Assembly (NCBI GenBank): GCA_018970145.1
Contig: JAGWWY010000001.1
Span: 394,094-458,093 of the forward strand
Length of the DNA stretch: 64,000 nt
Direction of reading: 5' to 3'
From: Gammaproteobacteria bacterium
Lineage (GTDB): Bacteria; Pseudomonadota; Gammaproteobacteria; Steroidobacterales; Steroidobacteraceae
A program made the position numbers and the translations under genes. The notes beneath the pieces were generated by a model. That model worked only from the letters and a program-made list of their open reading frames with translations, was not told the origin of the DNA and did not search any database. Positions 35,316 to 44,950 of the stretch are shown in pieces. Every line of letters begins with the position of its first letter. The first letter of the stretch is position 1.

Positions 35316-36473
35316 ATGACTGACCTTGCCTCCACCCCGGTAATCGACGGGTTCCGGATGCCTGCCGAGTTCGAATCCCATCGCGGTTGCTGGATGCTCT
35401 GGCCGACGCGACCGGACAACTGGCGCGATGGGGCGTGGCCGGCACAGCGGGCGTTCGCCGCCGTTGCCCACGCGATCGCCTGCTTCGAGCCGGTCACCGT
35501 CGGTGTCGCGCCGAATCATTTCGATGAGGCGCGCCGCTCGCTCGAGCCGCGGATTCGAGTGCTGCGTATCGCGAGTGACGATGCGTGGATGCGCGATGTG
35601 GGTCCCACCTGTGTCGTCAACGCCGCTGGCGAGGTACGCGGCGTCGATTGGCATTTCAACGCGTGGGGCGGCTTACAAGGCGGCTTGTACTTTCCGTGGG
35701 ACCAGGACGAACTCGTCGCGCGGCGGGTACTCGCGATCGAAGGGCTGGCGCGCTATCGAGCGCCGCTCGTGTGCGAGGGTGGTGCGATTCACTCCGACGG
35801 TGAAGGCACGCTGCTCGTCACCGAGCAATGTCTCTTGAATTCGAATCGTAACCCGTCGCTATCGCGCGAACGGATCGAGACCTTGCTGCTCGAGTACACG
35901 GGCGCTCGCCACATCGTCTGGTTGGGTGAGGGCGTTTACAACGACGAGACCGACGGCCACATCGACAATCTCGCCTGTTTTGCGGCACCCGGTGAGGTCA
36001 TCCTCGGTTGGTGTGACGATCCCAAGGATCCGCAAGCGGCGATTTCCAAGGACGCCCATGCACGACTGAGGGCGGCTCGCGATGCCCGCGGCCGGCGCTT
36101 GCGTATTCACAAGTTGCCGATGCCCGGTCCACTACACATCACGCCGACCGAGGCGGCAGGCGTCACCGGCAAGGCGGGTACGCAGACGCGGTCGAGTGGC
36201 CTGCGCCTCGCGGGAAGTTATGTGAATTTCTATCTGCCCAACGGCGGTGTCATCGTGCCATTACTCGATGCTCGTTACGATGCGCGGGTGATTGCCCAGT
36301 TACGACAGATTTTTCCGAGGCGTCAGGTGGTCGGTGTACCGGCGCGAGAAATTTTGCTCGGCGGTGGCAACATCCATTGCATCACGCAGCAGATTCCGCT
36401 TGGTAATGCGCCCGCTCAGGGTGCGCGCCAGTCGACGCTGAAGAACGCGCTGCGATCACGACCCGGAAAGTAG
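35316..36473 (+). CDS. aguA: Agmatine deiminase
   Basis: Guanidino-group hydrolase of 385 residues that converts agmatine to N-carbamoylputrescine and ammonia. [19 protein letters not shown] is the family opening; [43 protein letters not shown] (His/Asp of the active site) and [13 protein letters not shown] with nucleophile Cys355 follow. It fits with putrescine breakdown by the Puu genes, but AguB, the carbamoylputrescine amidohydrolase, is not in the window. Its last 58 bases overlap the convergent receptor gene. ATG 35316 is preferred over 35298. Confidence 0.95.
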   Translation: MTDLASTPVIDGFRMPAEFESHRGCWMLWPTRPDNWRDGAWPAQRAFAAVAHAIACFEPVTVGVAPNHFDEARRSLEPRIRVLRIASDDAWMRDVGPTCVVNAAGEVRGVDWHFNAWGGLQGGLYFPWDQDELVARRVLAIEGLARYRAPLVCEGGAIHSDGEGTLLVTEQCLLNSNRNPSLSRERIETLLLEYTGARHIVWLGEGVYNDETDGHIDNLACFAAPGEVILGWCDDPKDPQAAISKDAHARLRAARDARGRRLRIHKLPMPGPLHITPTEAAGVTGKAGTQTRSSGLRLAGSYVNFYLPNGGVIVPLLDARYDARVIAQLRQIFPRRQVVGVPAREILLGGGNIHCITQQIPLGNAPAQGARQSTLKNALRSRPGK

Positions 36474-38428
36474 CGCCAACTGCCTTGCGCAAAGTCAGCA
36501 CGGTCGGCGTAGCGCGCGTCGGTCAGATTGTCGAGGTCGAGCGACATACGCCAGCGCGGGGTCGCCTGCCAGCCGATCGCCAGACTCACCGTCCGATGTC
36601 CGGCATAGCGGTATTGATTGGCCGCATCGGCGAAGTACGCGCCGACATCCGATCCCGTGAGGGTGAGGTCCCAATTGGTTTTCGGCAACCAGCGCAGCAT
36701 CACCGTTTGCAGTCGACGCGGTGCGGTATCGACATCCCGACCTCGGACGATCGTCTCGCCACCTTCGATCGCGGCATCGAAGTCGTAGCGATGACGGGCG
36801 AGGGTGCCGCTGCTACCGATGAGCCAAGTATCGCCGAGCTGCCAGCGCCACTCCCACTCGAGGCCGCGATGCGTCGTACGACCACCGGTGACATTGAAGC
36901 CGTTGGCATCGCGGATGATGAGTTCGCGTTTTATTTGATCGAACGCCGCGACCTGCCAAAAACCACGCTCGCCGACGTAGCGTCCCCCCACCTCAATGGC
37001 TCGAATGTGTTCCGAGTCGAGATCGGCGACTCGCTGACTGCGTTGCAGGCGATACAACTCGGTGATCTCAGGCGGTCGAAAACCCGTCGTCGCGGCAAGA
37101 TATGCGCGGTGTCGGTCGGTCGCTTTCCAAGTCAGTTCGAGTCGCGGTGACAGATTGCCGAACTCGTCGCGGCGATCCTCCGGCCGACTGAACAAACAGC
37201 CTCCGAAAGCGCAGGGCGTGCCGTCGTCCGCTGTATTTCCAGCCAACATGCGATTGTCGTAGCCGTAGCGAACGCCATCGGCGCGTACGCCCAATTGCCA
37301 GCCATAACGAGCATAGTCACCGCGCAAAGCCGCTTGTAGTGCGAGACCGGAGACTCGCGTGCGGTAGTCGTAATGGCGACCCGCTGGACGGATCGCGCGG
37401 GCCGCCGCCGTACCCTCGAGGGTGGGTGCCGCCTGAATTTCGAGCAGCGCGGTATCGGCCCACTCGATTTCGATACCGATCGAGGCCTGCAACGCATCGT
37501 GCCAAGGCACGCTGCGCTGCCAGCCGAGGCGAGCACTGGTTTGATCGTTCGATTCGAGTGGCTTGCCAAGCAAGAAGTGTTGAAGAAAGGTCATCTGCGA
37601 GCGACGCAGGATGGCATGCCACTCTTCGCGGCATCCGTCGCAGGCCGCCCGAATCCAACGTAACGAGGCACGTTGCGATTCGGCGTTGCGGAAAGCCTCC
37701 GGATTGGGGTTGGTCAATCTGAGCACGGGATCGCGATAAGCCTCGAAGCCTCGCACGAACCCGGCCGTTCGTTGATCGAGGCGGGTGGCAGCCAGCCGCA
37801 GCTTCACTTGGTCGTGGTCGCGAGTCTCATCGAAAGCCAAATTCCATTTGTACTCGTTGACGGGGGAGTTTTGGCGAAAACCCCCATCGCGACGCAGCAG
37901 CGCTTGTAAGGCAAAGCGATCGCCGGCGAGTGAGGCGCGTACGCTACGAAAATCATCGGAGCCGTACTCGAGTGCAACTTGCATCGGGTCGAGATCGACG
38001 ACATCCGGCGTAATCACGTTGATGGCGCCATGCACCCCGTTCGCGCCATAGCCCGGACTCGCGGGTCCGCGCAGCACCTCGATGGCAGCGGCTTGACTGG
38101 TGTTCACCTCGAACATTTCGTTGACGTTGCAAAAGCCGGTCGGGCGTAACGGCAGACCATCTTCGAGCAACAAAAACGCCCCGCACGCGCCCGCGCCCGT
38201 GAGCACGGGCGAGCGGATCGCGATCAGGCTTTCTTGACCGCTGCCGCGTTGGACGAAGACGCCCGGCACCGTATTGAGCGCAGCGGCGTAGTGGTCAAGA
38301 TCGAGTCGGCCGTCGGTCCGTGGCGAGACCCGGCTGACACTGCCTGCGACCTCGAGCAGTGGCTCCGGCCGACGTTGTGCGGTGACCACCACTTCCGTGA
38401 GACCGGCGAGTAACAACGCATCGAGCAT
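36416..38428 (-). CDS. TonB-dependent outer-membrane receptor without obvious signal peptide
   Basis: Receptor of 670 residues. The TonB box is LTEVVVTAQRRPEP, close to the start; the plug has ALNTVPGVFVQRGSGQESLIAIRSP, LLLEDGLPLRPTGF and AAIEVLRGPASPGYGANGVHGAINVIT; the barrel ends FFSVDWRAP. The only in-frame ATG close to the TonB box is 38428, giving MLDALLLAGL and no basic residues, a very poor signal peptide; longer frames run into the divergent patatin gene and are charged, not signal-like. So the signal is unusually short, or the true start or a frameshift is hidden. Substrate unknown; two Cys pairs (GACGAF, FCNVNE; PCAFGGCLF) are notable. Confidence 0.85.
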   Translation of the reverse strand: MLDALLLAGLTEVVVTAQRRPEPLLEVAGSVSRVSPRTDGRLDLDHYAAALNTVPGVFVQRGSGQESLIAIRSPVLTGAGACGAFLLLEDGLPLRPTGFCNVNEMFEVNTSQAAAIEVLRGPASPGYGANGVHGAINVITPDVVDLDPMQVALEYGSDDFRSVRASLAGDRFALQALLRRDGGFRQNSPVNEYKWNLAFDETRDHDQVKLRLAATRLDQRTAGFVRGFEAYRDPVLRLTNPNPEAFRNAESQRASLRWIRAACDGCREEWHAILRRSQMTFLQHFLLGKPLESNDQTSARLGWQRSVPWHDALQASIGIEIEWADTALLEIQAAPTLEGTAAARAIRPAGRHYDYRTRVSGLALQAALRGDYARYGWQLGVRADGVRYGYDNRMLAGNTADDGTPCAFGGCLFSRPEDRRDEFGNLSPRLELTWKATDRHRAYLAATTGFRPPEITELYRLQRSQRVADLDSEHIRAIEVGGRYVGERGFWQVAAFDQIKRELIIRDANGFNVTGGRTTHRGLEWEWRWQLGDTWLIGSSGTLARHRYDFDAAIEGGETIVRGRDVDTAPRRLQTVMLRWLPKTNWDLTLTGSDVGAYFADAANQYRYAGHRTVSLAIGWQATPRWRMSLDLDNLTDARYADRADFAQGSWRYFPGRDRSAFFSVDWRAP

Positions 38429-38464
38429 GGCCGCATTATCGTCGAACAGCGGTATCCTTGGCGG

Positions 38465-40648
38465 GTGTTGAAAGTCGCGTTCTTGGCCATCCTCCTCCTC
38501 GGCAGCGCCGCCGTGACCGCGGCTGATTCGGCGCCGCGAGTGGGTCTTGTCCTCTCCGGTGGCGGTGCTCGTGGTGCCGCGCATATCGGTGTGCTGAAGG
38601 TGCTCGAGGAGCAACGCGTACCCATTCATGCGATTGCCGGCACGAGTATGGGTGCGGTCGTGGGCGGGCTATATGCCAGCGGCTTGTCCGCCACAGAAAT
38701 CGCCGCCTTGATTGACTCCGACGAATGGCGTGCCGCCTTCACCGAGCCTGCGCCTCGCGATCGCTTGAGTTTTCGTCGCAAAAGCGAGGATCAGAATTTT
38801 CTCGTGAAATTTCCGCTCGGCATCAAGAGCGGTTCGTTTCGTTTGCCAAAAGCGCTGGTGTCGGGACAGCGTGTCTCGCAAGCGTTGCGGCGAGCGACCT
38901 TTCCGGTGGCGGCGCGCGCACAATTCGATCAATTGCCGATCCCGTTCAGAGCGGTCGCCACGGACCTTGAGACCGGCGACGCGGTGGTGCTCTCGGGCGG
39001 CGATCTCGTCGACGCTATGCGGGCGAGTTTGGCAGCGCCAGGGGTATTCGCGCCGGTGGAGATCGACGGACGTTTGCTCGTCGATGGGGGTCTCGCTAAC
39101 AACTTGCCAGTCGATGTCGCGCAGGCGATGGGCGTCGATCTGCTCATCGTGGTGGATGTCGGCTTTCCGCTGCGCAAACGCGACACACTCGATTCAGTGA
39201 CGACCATCTCCAATCAGATGTTGTCGATCCTCATTCGTCGCGGCAGCGATGTACAGCGGTCGCACCTCCGAGCGAGCGATATCCTCATTTCGCCGAATCT
39301 CGGCGAGGCATCGAGCTTCGACTTTGCCATCATTCCGCAGGCGACTCAGCTCGGTGAGGCTGCGGCGCGAGCGGCGCTGTCGCGTTTGTCGGCCGTGGCG
39401 TGGAGTACCGATCGGTATGCCGAATGGCGGGCGGCGCGCGCTGCAGCCCGTCAGCAATCGCCGCAGATCGAGAGCGTTCGCGTCGCCGAGTCGGCGGTGC
39501 GCTACGCGCGTCTGATCGCAGGCAGCTTTACAGCCGCGACGCTCGATGTGAACCGCATCGATGCGGCCGTCACGACGCTCTTTGGTCGCGGCAATTTTGA
39601 GTCGGTCGAATATCGCGTGCGAGGTGAAGCCGGCGAGGCGCTCGAGGTCGCAGCACGGCGTAACTCTTGGGGGCCCAATTACGTACGGTTCGGCTTGTCG
39701 TTGCAGGATGACTTCAACGGCAACTCCAACTACAACGCGGCCGCGCGATTCGTACTCGCCGACATCGGGCCGCTCGCCGCCGAGTGGGTGTGGGATGCGC
39801 AGGTCGGTGTGGAACCGCGTCTAGCAACCGAGGCACATATTCCGTTCGGTGATGAGGCGCGCTGGTTCTGGATGCCGCAAGCGAGCTTCGAGTTGCGCAA
39901 CGTTCCACTTGTACGGAATGGCGAGAGGATCGCCGAGTATCGACTGCGCACCTCCGAATACGGAGTCGATCTCGGTCGTGAACTTGCCAATTGGGGTGAA
40001 GTTCGCGCCGGCGTGCGGCGCGAGACCGGGCGTGCCCGTTTGCGCTTAGGTGATCCCTCGTTGGCGAGCAGCGATGAGTTTGACATACGCGAATTCTTTG
40101 GCCGAGTCTCGATCGACACGCTCGATAATCGGCATTTCCCGAGGCGCGGCCAGTACTTTGTGACCGAGTGGCGTGGTGAGCGCGAAAGTCTTGGCTCCGA
40201 TCGTAACGCCGATATCGTGACGATCGATTGGCTCTCCGCTCGTTCGCGCGGTCGCGATACCGTCGCGTTATGGACCTCGCTCGGAACGCAGATCGATTCG
40301 GCCGAGGATAATGTCCGCAGCTTGTTCCCCCTCGGTGGCTTCTTGAATCTGTCGGGGATCGCTCCGGAAACGCTCTCTGGGCGTCATTTTGCGATCGCTC
40401 GAGCGCTCTACTATCGACAGATCGGTCGAGGTGGCGAAGGGTTCTTGAACGTGCCGGCGTACGCGGGCTTATCGCTCGAGGTGGGCAACGTTTGGGACGA
40501 TCGCAGCGACATCAGTTTCGGCTCGTCGCTCAAGCAGGGTAGCTTATTCTTTGGATTCGATACGCTGCTTGGACCGGTCTATATCGGCACCGGTTTTGGC
40601 GAGGACAGCGAGAGCAATTTCTATCTGTTCCTCGGGCGTACCTTCTAG
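38465..40648 (+). CDS. plpD: Patatin-like type Vd autotransporter phospholipase (PlpD-like)
   Basis: A 727-residue secreted lipase, matching Pseudomonas PlpD (about 728). GTG 38465 gives signal peptide MLKVAFLAILLLGSAAVTA. The patatin domain (~25-310) has the oxyanion loop SGGGARG, nucleophile Ser61 in GTSMG and the partner Asp in VDGGLANNLPVD. A POTRA-like domain follows (~325-400, RLIAGSFTAATLDVNRIDAAVTTL), then a BamA/Omp85-type 16-strand barrel ending YLFLGRTF with terminal Phe. Such proteins export their own patatin domain. A weak -10 (TATCCT) lies six bases before the GTG. Its gene is only 36 bases from the divergent receptor. Confidence 0.9.
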   Translation: MLKVAFLAILLLGSAAVTAADSAPRVGLVLSGGGARGAAHIGVLKVLEEQRVPIHAIAGTSMGAVVGGLYASGLSATEIAALIDSDEWRAAFTEPAPRDRLSFRRKSEDQNFLVKFPLGIKSGSFRLPKALVSGQRVSQALRRATFPVAARAQFDQLPIPFRAVATDLETGDAVVLSGGDLVDAMRASLAAPGVFAPVEIDGRLLVDGGLANNLPVDVAQAMGVDLLIVVDVGFPLRKRDTLDSVTTISNQMLSILIRRGSDVQRSHLRASDILISPNLGEASSFDFAIIPQATQLGEAAARAALSRLSAVAWSTDRYAEWRAARAAARQQSPQIESVRVAESAVRYARLIAGSFTAATLDVNRIDAAVTTLFGRGNFESVEYRVRGEAGEALEVAARRNSWGPNYVRFGLSLQDDFNGNSNYNAAARFVLADIGPLAAEWVWDAQVGVEPRLATEAHIPFGDEARWFWMPQASFELRNVPLVRNGERIAEYRLRTSEYGVDLGRELANWGEVRAGVRRETGRARLRLGDPSLASSDEFDIREFFGRVSIDTLDNRHFPRRGQYFVTEWRGERESLGSDRNADIVTIDWLSARSRGRDTVALWTSLGTQIDSAEDNVRSLFPLGGFLNLSGIAPETLSGRHFAIARALYYRQIGRGGEGFLNVPAYAGLSLEVGNVWDDRSDISFGSSLKQGSLFFGFDTLLGPVYIGTGFGEDSESNFYLFLGRTF

Positions 40649-40664
40649 GCGATGATCCGCTCGA

Positions 40665-40922
40665 TCAGCGAGCGGCGAGATTGACCACCTTCTCGTAGAC
40701 GTGCGCAGGGAAATCCCCGGGTCGAGAGTATTCGTGTTTGCGACTCATTTCGCGCAGGGCCGCATCGCGCTGCTCGGCGGTGGCATACCAATGCGTCCTG
40801 CTCCAGTCGGAACCGAGCAGCTTGGCGAACGGATCGCCTGACTTCAGCGATACCCGCAGCCCATAGGGTTTGCTGTGAGTGGTCGGCGCTGTGCGCAAAT
40901 TGTGTGACTGGCAGATGTTCAT
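40665..40922 (-). CDS. Conserved small protein of unknown function
   Basis: An 85-residue soluble protein. I recognise the pattern [50 protein letters not shown] as a small gammaproteobacterial conserved family, without known function. There is no signal peptide or membrane segment. The ATG at 40922 is 54 bases from the divergent msrA start. No Shine-Dalgarno is strong. It ends 16 bases from the plpD stop on the other strand. The conserved look and the tight fit between neighbours support a real gene. Confidence 0.65.
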   Translation of the reverse strand: MNICQSHNLRTAPTTHSKPYGLRVSLKSGDPFAKLLGSDWSRTHWYATAEQRDAALREMSRKHEYSRPGDFPAHVYEKVVNLAAR

Positions 40923-40976
40923 GGCGGAAGGATTATACCTCTTGAAGTCATCCGTCGAGGACGACAGACTGCAGCC

Positions 40977-41621
40977 ATGATGTCAGTGAAAACTCGCATG
41001 ATCGACCCGTCCATGGCGCTGCCGGGGCGCTCCACACCGATGCCCGTACCCGCGACACACTTCGTCAACGGCGCCGCTTTGCAGCCACCGTTTCCCGCCG
41101 GTAGTGAGGAAGGCGTCTTTGGTCTCGGTTGTTTTTGGGGCGCCGAGCGGCTGTTCTGGAAAATGCCGGGCGTGCTGTCCACCTCGGTCGGTTACGCCGG
41201 TGGCTACACGCCGAACCCCACCTACGAAGAAGTCTGCAGCGGTCGCACGGGTCACGCCGAGGTCGTGCGCGTGATTTTCGACCCTGCGCGGATCCGCTAT
41301 GTGGACCTGCTCAAGGCGTTTTGGGAGCGGCACGATCCGACCCAAGGCATGCGGCAGGGGAATGACATCGGCACGCAGTATCGCTCCGTCATCTTTTACA
41401 CGAGCGCATCGCAGCGGATGGCGGCAGAGGCAACGCGTGATCGCTACCAACGCGGTCTTGGCGAGCGCGGTTTAGGCAGCATCACCACCGAGATCTTGCC
41501 TGCACCGACTTATTTCTACGCCGAGGATTACCACCAGCAATACCTCGCCAAGAATCCCAATGGCTATTGCGGTCTCGGCGGCACCGGTGTGGCCTGCATC
41601 GCCGATAGCGAGACGGCATGA
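40977..41621 (+). CDS. msrA: Peptide methionine-S-sulfoxide reductase MsrA
   Basis: Repair enzyme of 214 residues (E. coli 212) that reduces methionine-S-sulfoxide. The catalytic Cys52 is in [40 protein letters not shown] and the late [13 protein letters not shown], with the resolving Cys, are present. Two adjacent ATGs at 40977 and 40980 are equally possible. The Kef-type gene follows after one base, so the two are likely co-transcribed; both are linked to oxidative or electrophile stress. Confidence 0.95.
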   Translation: MMSVKTRMIDPSMALPGRSTPMPVPATHFVNGAALQPPFPAGSEEGVFGLGCFWGAERLFWKMPGVLSTSVGYAGGYTPNPTYEEVCSGRTGHAEVVRVIFDPARIRYVDLLKAFWERHDPTQGMRQGNDIGTQYRSVIFYTSASQRMAAEATRDRYQRGLGERGLGSITTEILPAPTYFYAEDYHQQYLAKNPNGYCGLGGTGVACIADSETA

Positions 41622-41622
41622 G

Positions 41623-43611
41623 GTGATCGGCGATCCGCTCGGCGAAGTCTTGATTCTGCTGGTGGCGGCCGTGTTGGTCGTCACGGCGGCGCGTCGGGCT
41701 GGCTTACCGGCGATTCTCGGGTATCTGTTGGTCGGTGTGTTGCTCGGGCCATATGCGTTCGGGTTATTCGCCGAATCGGCGACGACGCGTTTGTTGTCGG
41801 AGCTCGGTGTCGTCTTTCTCCTCTTTACTTTGGGGCTCGAGTTCTCTTGGCCGCGCATGATGGCCATGCGTCGCGAGGTCTTCGGTATCGGCAGCGCGCA
41901 GGTTGCCTTGACTGTAGTCGCCGTCAGCATCGTGTTTCTCGCAGTGGGCGTGGCCGCGTTGCCCGCCATTGCGCTCGGCGGCGCGATCGCCGTCAGTTCA
42001 ACGGCCATCATTCTGCAGCAACTGACCGAGCAGTCCGAGTTGAACCGGACGCACGGACGCATGGCGTTCAGCGTGCTGCTGTTTCAGGATCTGGCCTTCG
42101 TCCCTTTCCTCGTGCTCGCGGGCGCGCTCGCCAGTGGCAGGACCGATTTCTCGCCGCAGGCGATTTCGATCGGTGTGGGCGGCGCGATTCTCGCCGTGGC
42201 GGCGGTGTTGGCAGCGGGACGTTTTTTGTTGCGACCCTTGCTCTATCAGATTGCACACAGTCGCGTGCGAGAGCTCTTTACGCTCGCCGTGTTGATGGTG
42301 GCGCTCGGTGCAGCCTGGGTCTCGCACGGCGCTGGCGTTTCCATGGCGACCGGCGCTTTTCTCGCCGGTATGATGTTGGCGGAAACGGAATATCGGCATC
42401 AGGTCGAAGCGGTGATTCGACCGTTTCGCGACATCCTGCTCGGACTGTTTTTCATCTCGGTCGGCATGATGCTCGACATTCGAGTCTTGCGCGACGAGTT
42501 TTGGGTGATCCTCGCGATGCTTGCGGCGATGCTGCTGCTGAAGAGCGGCATCATGACGTTGGTTGCGCGCCTCTCGGGGCTGCCAAGCTTCAAAGCCCTA
42601 CGCACCGGCATCGTGCTCTCGAGTGGCGGCGAGTTCGGCATCGCAATTCTGACGATCCTAATGCAAGGTCGCGTCGTCGATTCGAGTATCACCCAGCCTG
42701 TGTTGGTTGCGATCGTGCTCAGCATGGTCACCGCACCCTTGATCTTGCGCGAGAACCGACGCATCGTCCGTTGGCTTTTGCGTGAGTCGGGCCCGATCAC
42801 ATCCACAACGCTCGAGCCTACCCCTGAGGAAAAACTCGCTCACGATCTCGCCTCGCGTGAACACGTGATCATCTGCGGCTTTGGGCGCGTTGGTCAAAAC
42901 TTGGCGCGAGTGCTCGATTCGCAAGCGCTCGAATATCTCGCCATGGACCTCGATCCCCTGCGTGTGCGCAGCGCGCGAGCCGCCGGCTTGCCGGTGATTT
43001 ATGGCGATGCGTCCGATGTCGATCTGCTGCGCGAGGTGGGATTAAAGACCGCCAATGCAGTGGTGATCACCTTTGCAGACCCTGCCGTCGCAATTGGCAT
43101 TCTGCGTGCGGTGAGAAGCTTGCGTTTGGATGTACCCGTGCTCGTTCGAACAGCCGATGATTCGCGTCTCGCTGATCTGATGGCAGCCGGTGCGACCGAG
43201 GTTGTTCCCGAAACTTTCGAATCCAGTTTGATGCTGGCGTCACATGCGTTGATGCTGCTCAACCATCCCGTTTCGCGAGTCGTACGCACTATCGGTAATA
43301 TTCGGTCGGATCGATATGCGCGCCTGCGTGGTTTGCTGCGTGGCGAGAGCGACTTACCGGACGAGGAGACCGAGGCGGATGCTGCGGCGATTCGCACCGT
43401 CGTCATTCCGCCCGGCGCCTGGGCGGTTGATCGATCACTGAATGATGTTGTACTTCGTGGGGTCGAGGTTCATTTTCGCAGCGTGTTGCGTCACGGCGTG
43501 GTGGGCAACGATCCCGACCACGCACTGCGTCTTCGGGTCGGTGATGAAATCGTCTGCGCTGGCTCCGCAGAAGCGCTCGAGCACGCCGAAAAGGTATTGC
43601 TCGCCGGTTGA
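41623..43611 (+). CDS. Kef-type K+/H+ antiporter with TrkA-N and TrkA-C domains
   Basis: CPA2-family transporter of about 662 residues. Residues ~1-385 hold some twelve membrane segments (PAILGYLLVGVLLGPYAFGL, FLLFTLGLEFSW, AVSSTAIILQQLTEQSE with the antiport motif, LLFQDLAFVPFLVLAG). A RCK/TrkA-N domain (HVIICGFGRVGQNLARVL, MDLDPLRV, VIYGDASDVDLL) binds NAD(H), and a TrkA-C domain closes the protein (RSLNDVVLRGVEVHF, LRVGDEIVCAG). Start GTG 41623 follows the msrA TGA by one base; an ATG at 41560 would overlap msrA by 62 bases. It resembles KefB/YbaL. Glutathione-gated potassium efflux is possible but not shown. Confidence 0.9.
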   Translation: MIGDPLGEVLILLVAAVLVVTAARRAGLPAILGYLLVGVLLGPYAFGLFAESATTRLLSELGVVFLLFTLGLEFSWPRMMAMRREVFGIGSAQVALTVVAVSIVFLAVGVAALPAIALGGAIAVSSTAIILQQLTEQSELNRTHGRMAFSVLLFQDLAFVPFLVLAGALASGRTDFSPQAISIGVGGAILAVAAVLAAGRFLLRPLLYQIAHSRVRELFTLAVLMVALGAAWVSHGAGVSMATGAFLAGMMLAETEYRHQVEAVIRPFRDILLGLFFISVGMMLDIRVLRDEFWVILAMLAAMLLLKSGIMTLVARLSGLPSFKALRTGIVLSSGGEFGIAILTILMQGRVVDSSITQPVLVAIVLSMVTAPLILRENRRIVRWLLRESGPITSTTLEPTPEEKLAHDLASREHVIICGFGRVGQNLARVLDSQALEYLAMDLDPLRVRSARAAGLPVIYGDASDVDLLREVGLKTANAVVITFADPAVAIGILRAVRSLRLDVPVLVRTADDSRLADLMAAGATEVVPETFESSLMLASHALMLLNHPVSRVVRTIGNIRSDRYARLRGLLRGESDLPDEETEADAAAIRTVVIPPGAWAVDRSLNDVVLRGVEVHFRSVLRHGVVGNDPDHALRLRVGDEIVCAGSAEALEHAEKVLLAG

Positions 43612-43612
43612 C

Positions 43613-44944
43613 TCAGGCCGCGGCGCGTAGCGCCTGTCGGAGTATTTCCACAGCGCCACGAATTTCGTCGGGCGTCGAGATGAACGGCGGCGCCAGTGCG
43701 AGCGTCTCACCGGTGAAGCGGGCATAGAGTCCTCGCTCGAGCGCTCGCTCGAATACACGGAACGCTTGCATTCCGCCCTGTCCGGGGAGCGGCGTGACAT
43801 CGATCGCCGCAGCGAGTCCTAAGTTACGGATGTCGGCAACCAGCGGCTCACCTCGCAGGGAGTGGATCGCCTCCTCGAGCACCGGGGCGAGCGCCGCCGC
43901 CTTTGCAATCGCGCCACGCGAGGCATCGCCGTTGGGAGCGAGCTGCTCGAGCGTTGCTGCCGCGGCCGCGATCGCCAGCGGGTGACCGGAGTAGGTGTAG
44001 CCGTGGAAGAACTCGATGAGATGTGATGGACCGGACATGAAGGCGTCGTAGATCGACTCGTTCACCAGTACACCGCCCAAGGGAACGGCCGCGTTGTTCA
44101 CCGCCTTGGCGAACGTGATCATATCTGGATGAACATCAAAGAAATCGGCAGCGAACGGAGTTCCCAAACGACCGAAGCCGGTGATGACCTCGTCAAAGAT
44201 CAGCAGGATGCCGTACTTGTTGCAGATTTCGCGCAAACGGCTGAGATAGCCCTGCGGTGGGACGATGACGCCGGTCGATCCTTGCATGGGCTCGACGATT
44301 ACGGCGGCGATGTTGCTCGCATCGTGCAGAGCGACCAGTCGCTCGAGCTCATCAGCCAGATGCGCGCCCCATTGCGGTTGGCCGCGCGAATAGCCCATCT
44401 TGCTCGGATCGAAGGTGTGGGGAAGATGATCGACGCCCGGCATCATCAGCGGCGCGAACATCTTGCGATTGGCGAGGATGCCGCCCACCGAGATGCCGCC
44501 CATGCCAACCCCGTGATAGGCGCGCTCACGACCGATGATGCGCGTCCGCGTCGCTTCACCGCGGGCGCGATGATAGGCAATGGCGATTTTCAAGGCGGTA
44601 TCGACCGCCTCTGAGCCTGAGTTGGTGAAGAACACGCGATCATTCGGGCGACCCGCCAGTTCAGCGATCCGTGAGGCGACGCGAAAGGCGCCCGGATGCC
44701 CCATCTGAAAACTCGGGCTGAAGTCGAGGACGCCCGCTTGTTCCCGGATTGCCTCGACTACCGCGGCAGGTGAGTGACCGAGCGGGCAACACCAGAGTCC
44801 GGAGAGGCCGTCGAACACCCGGCGTCCATCGACGAGCGTGTAATAGGCGCCGTCGCCGCGTTCGATGAGCCGCGGATGCGCTTTGAAATGCCGGTTATGG
44901 GTGAAGGGCATCCACCAAGAACGTAGTGCCGGCTCTTCTTGCAT
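43613..44944 (-). CDS. Omega-amino acid (beta-alanine):pyruvate aminotransferase
   Basis: Class III PLP aminotransferase of 443 residues. WWMPFTHNRHFKAHPRL is the typical opening of the Pseudomonas beta-alanine:pyruvate enzyme; SPSFQMGHPGAF, FFTNSGSEAVDTALKIA, Asp251 in LIFDEVITGFGRLG and cofactor Lys280 in MITFAKAVNNAAVPLGG follow. It can interconvert beta-alanine, GABA or aminobutyrate with pyruvate, so it may use products of polyamine breakdown. It lies six bases after the aromatic aminotransferase gene in the same operon. Only one base separates its stop from the kef stop. Confidence 0.92.
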   Translation of the reverse strand: MQEEPALRSWWMPFTHNRHFKAHPRLIERGDGAYYTLVDGRRVFDGLSGLWCCPLGHSPAAVVEAIREQAGVLDFSPSFQMGHPGAFRVASRIAELAGRPNDRVFFTNSGSEAVDTALKIAIAYHRARGEATRTRIIGRERAYHGVGMGGISVGGILANRKMFAPLMMPGVDHLPHTFDPSKMGYSRGQPQWGAHLADELERLVALHDASNIAAVIVEPMQGSTGVIVPPQGYLSRLREICNKYGILLIFDEVITGFGRLGTPFAADFFDVHPDMITFAKAVNNAAVPLGGVLVNESIYDAFMSGPSHLIEFFHGYTYSGHPLAIAAAAATLEQLAPNGDASRGAIAKAAALAPVLEEAIHSLRGEPLVADIRNLGLAAAIDVTPLPGQGGMQAFRVFERALERGLYARFTGETLALAPPFISTPDEIRGAVEILRQALRAAA

Positions 44945-44950
44945 GCGCGT

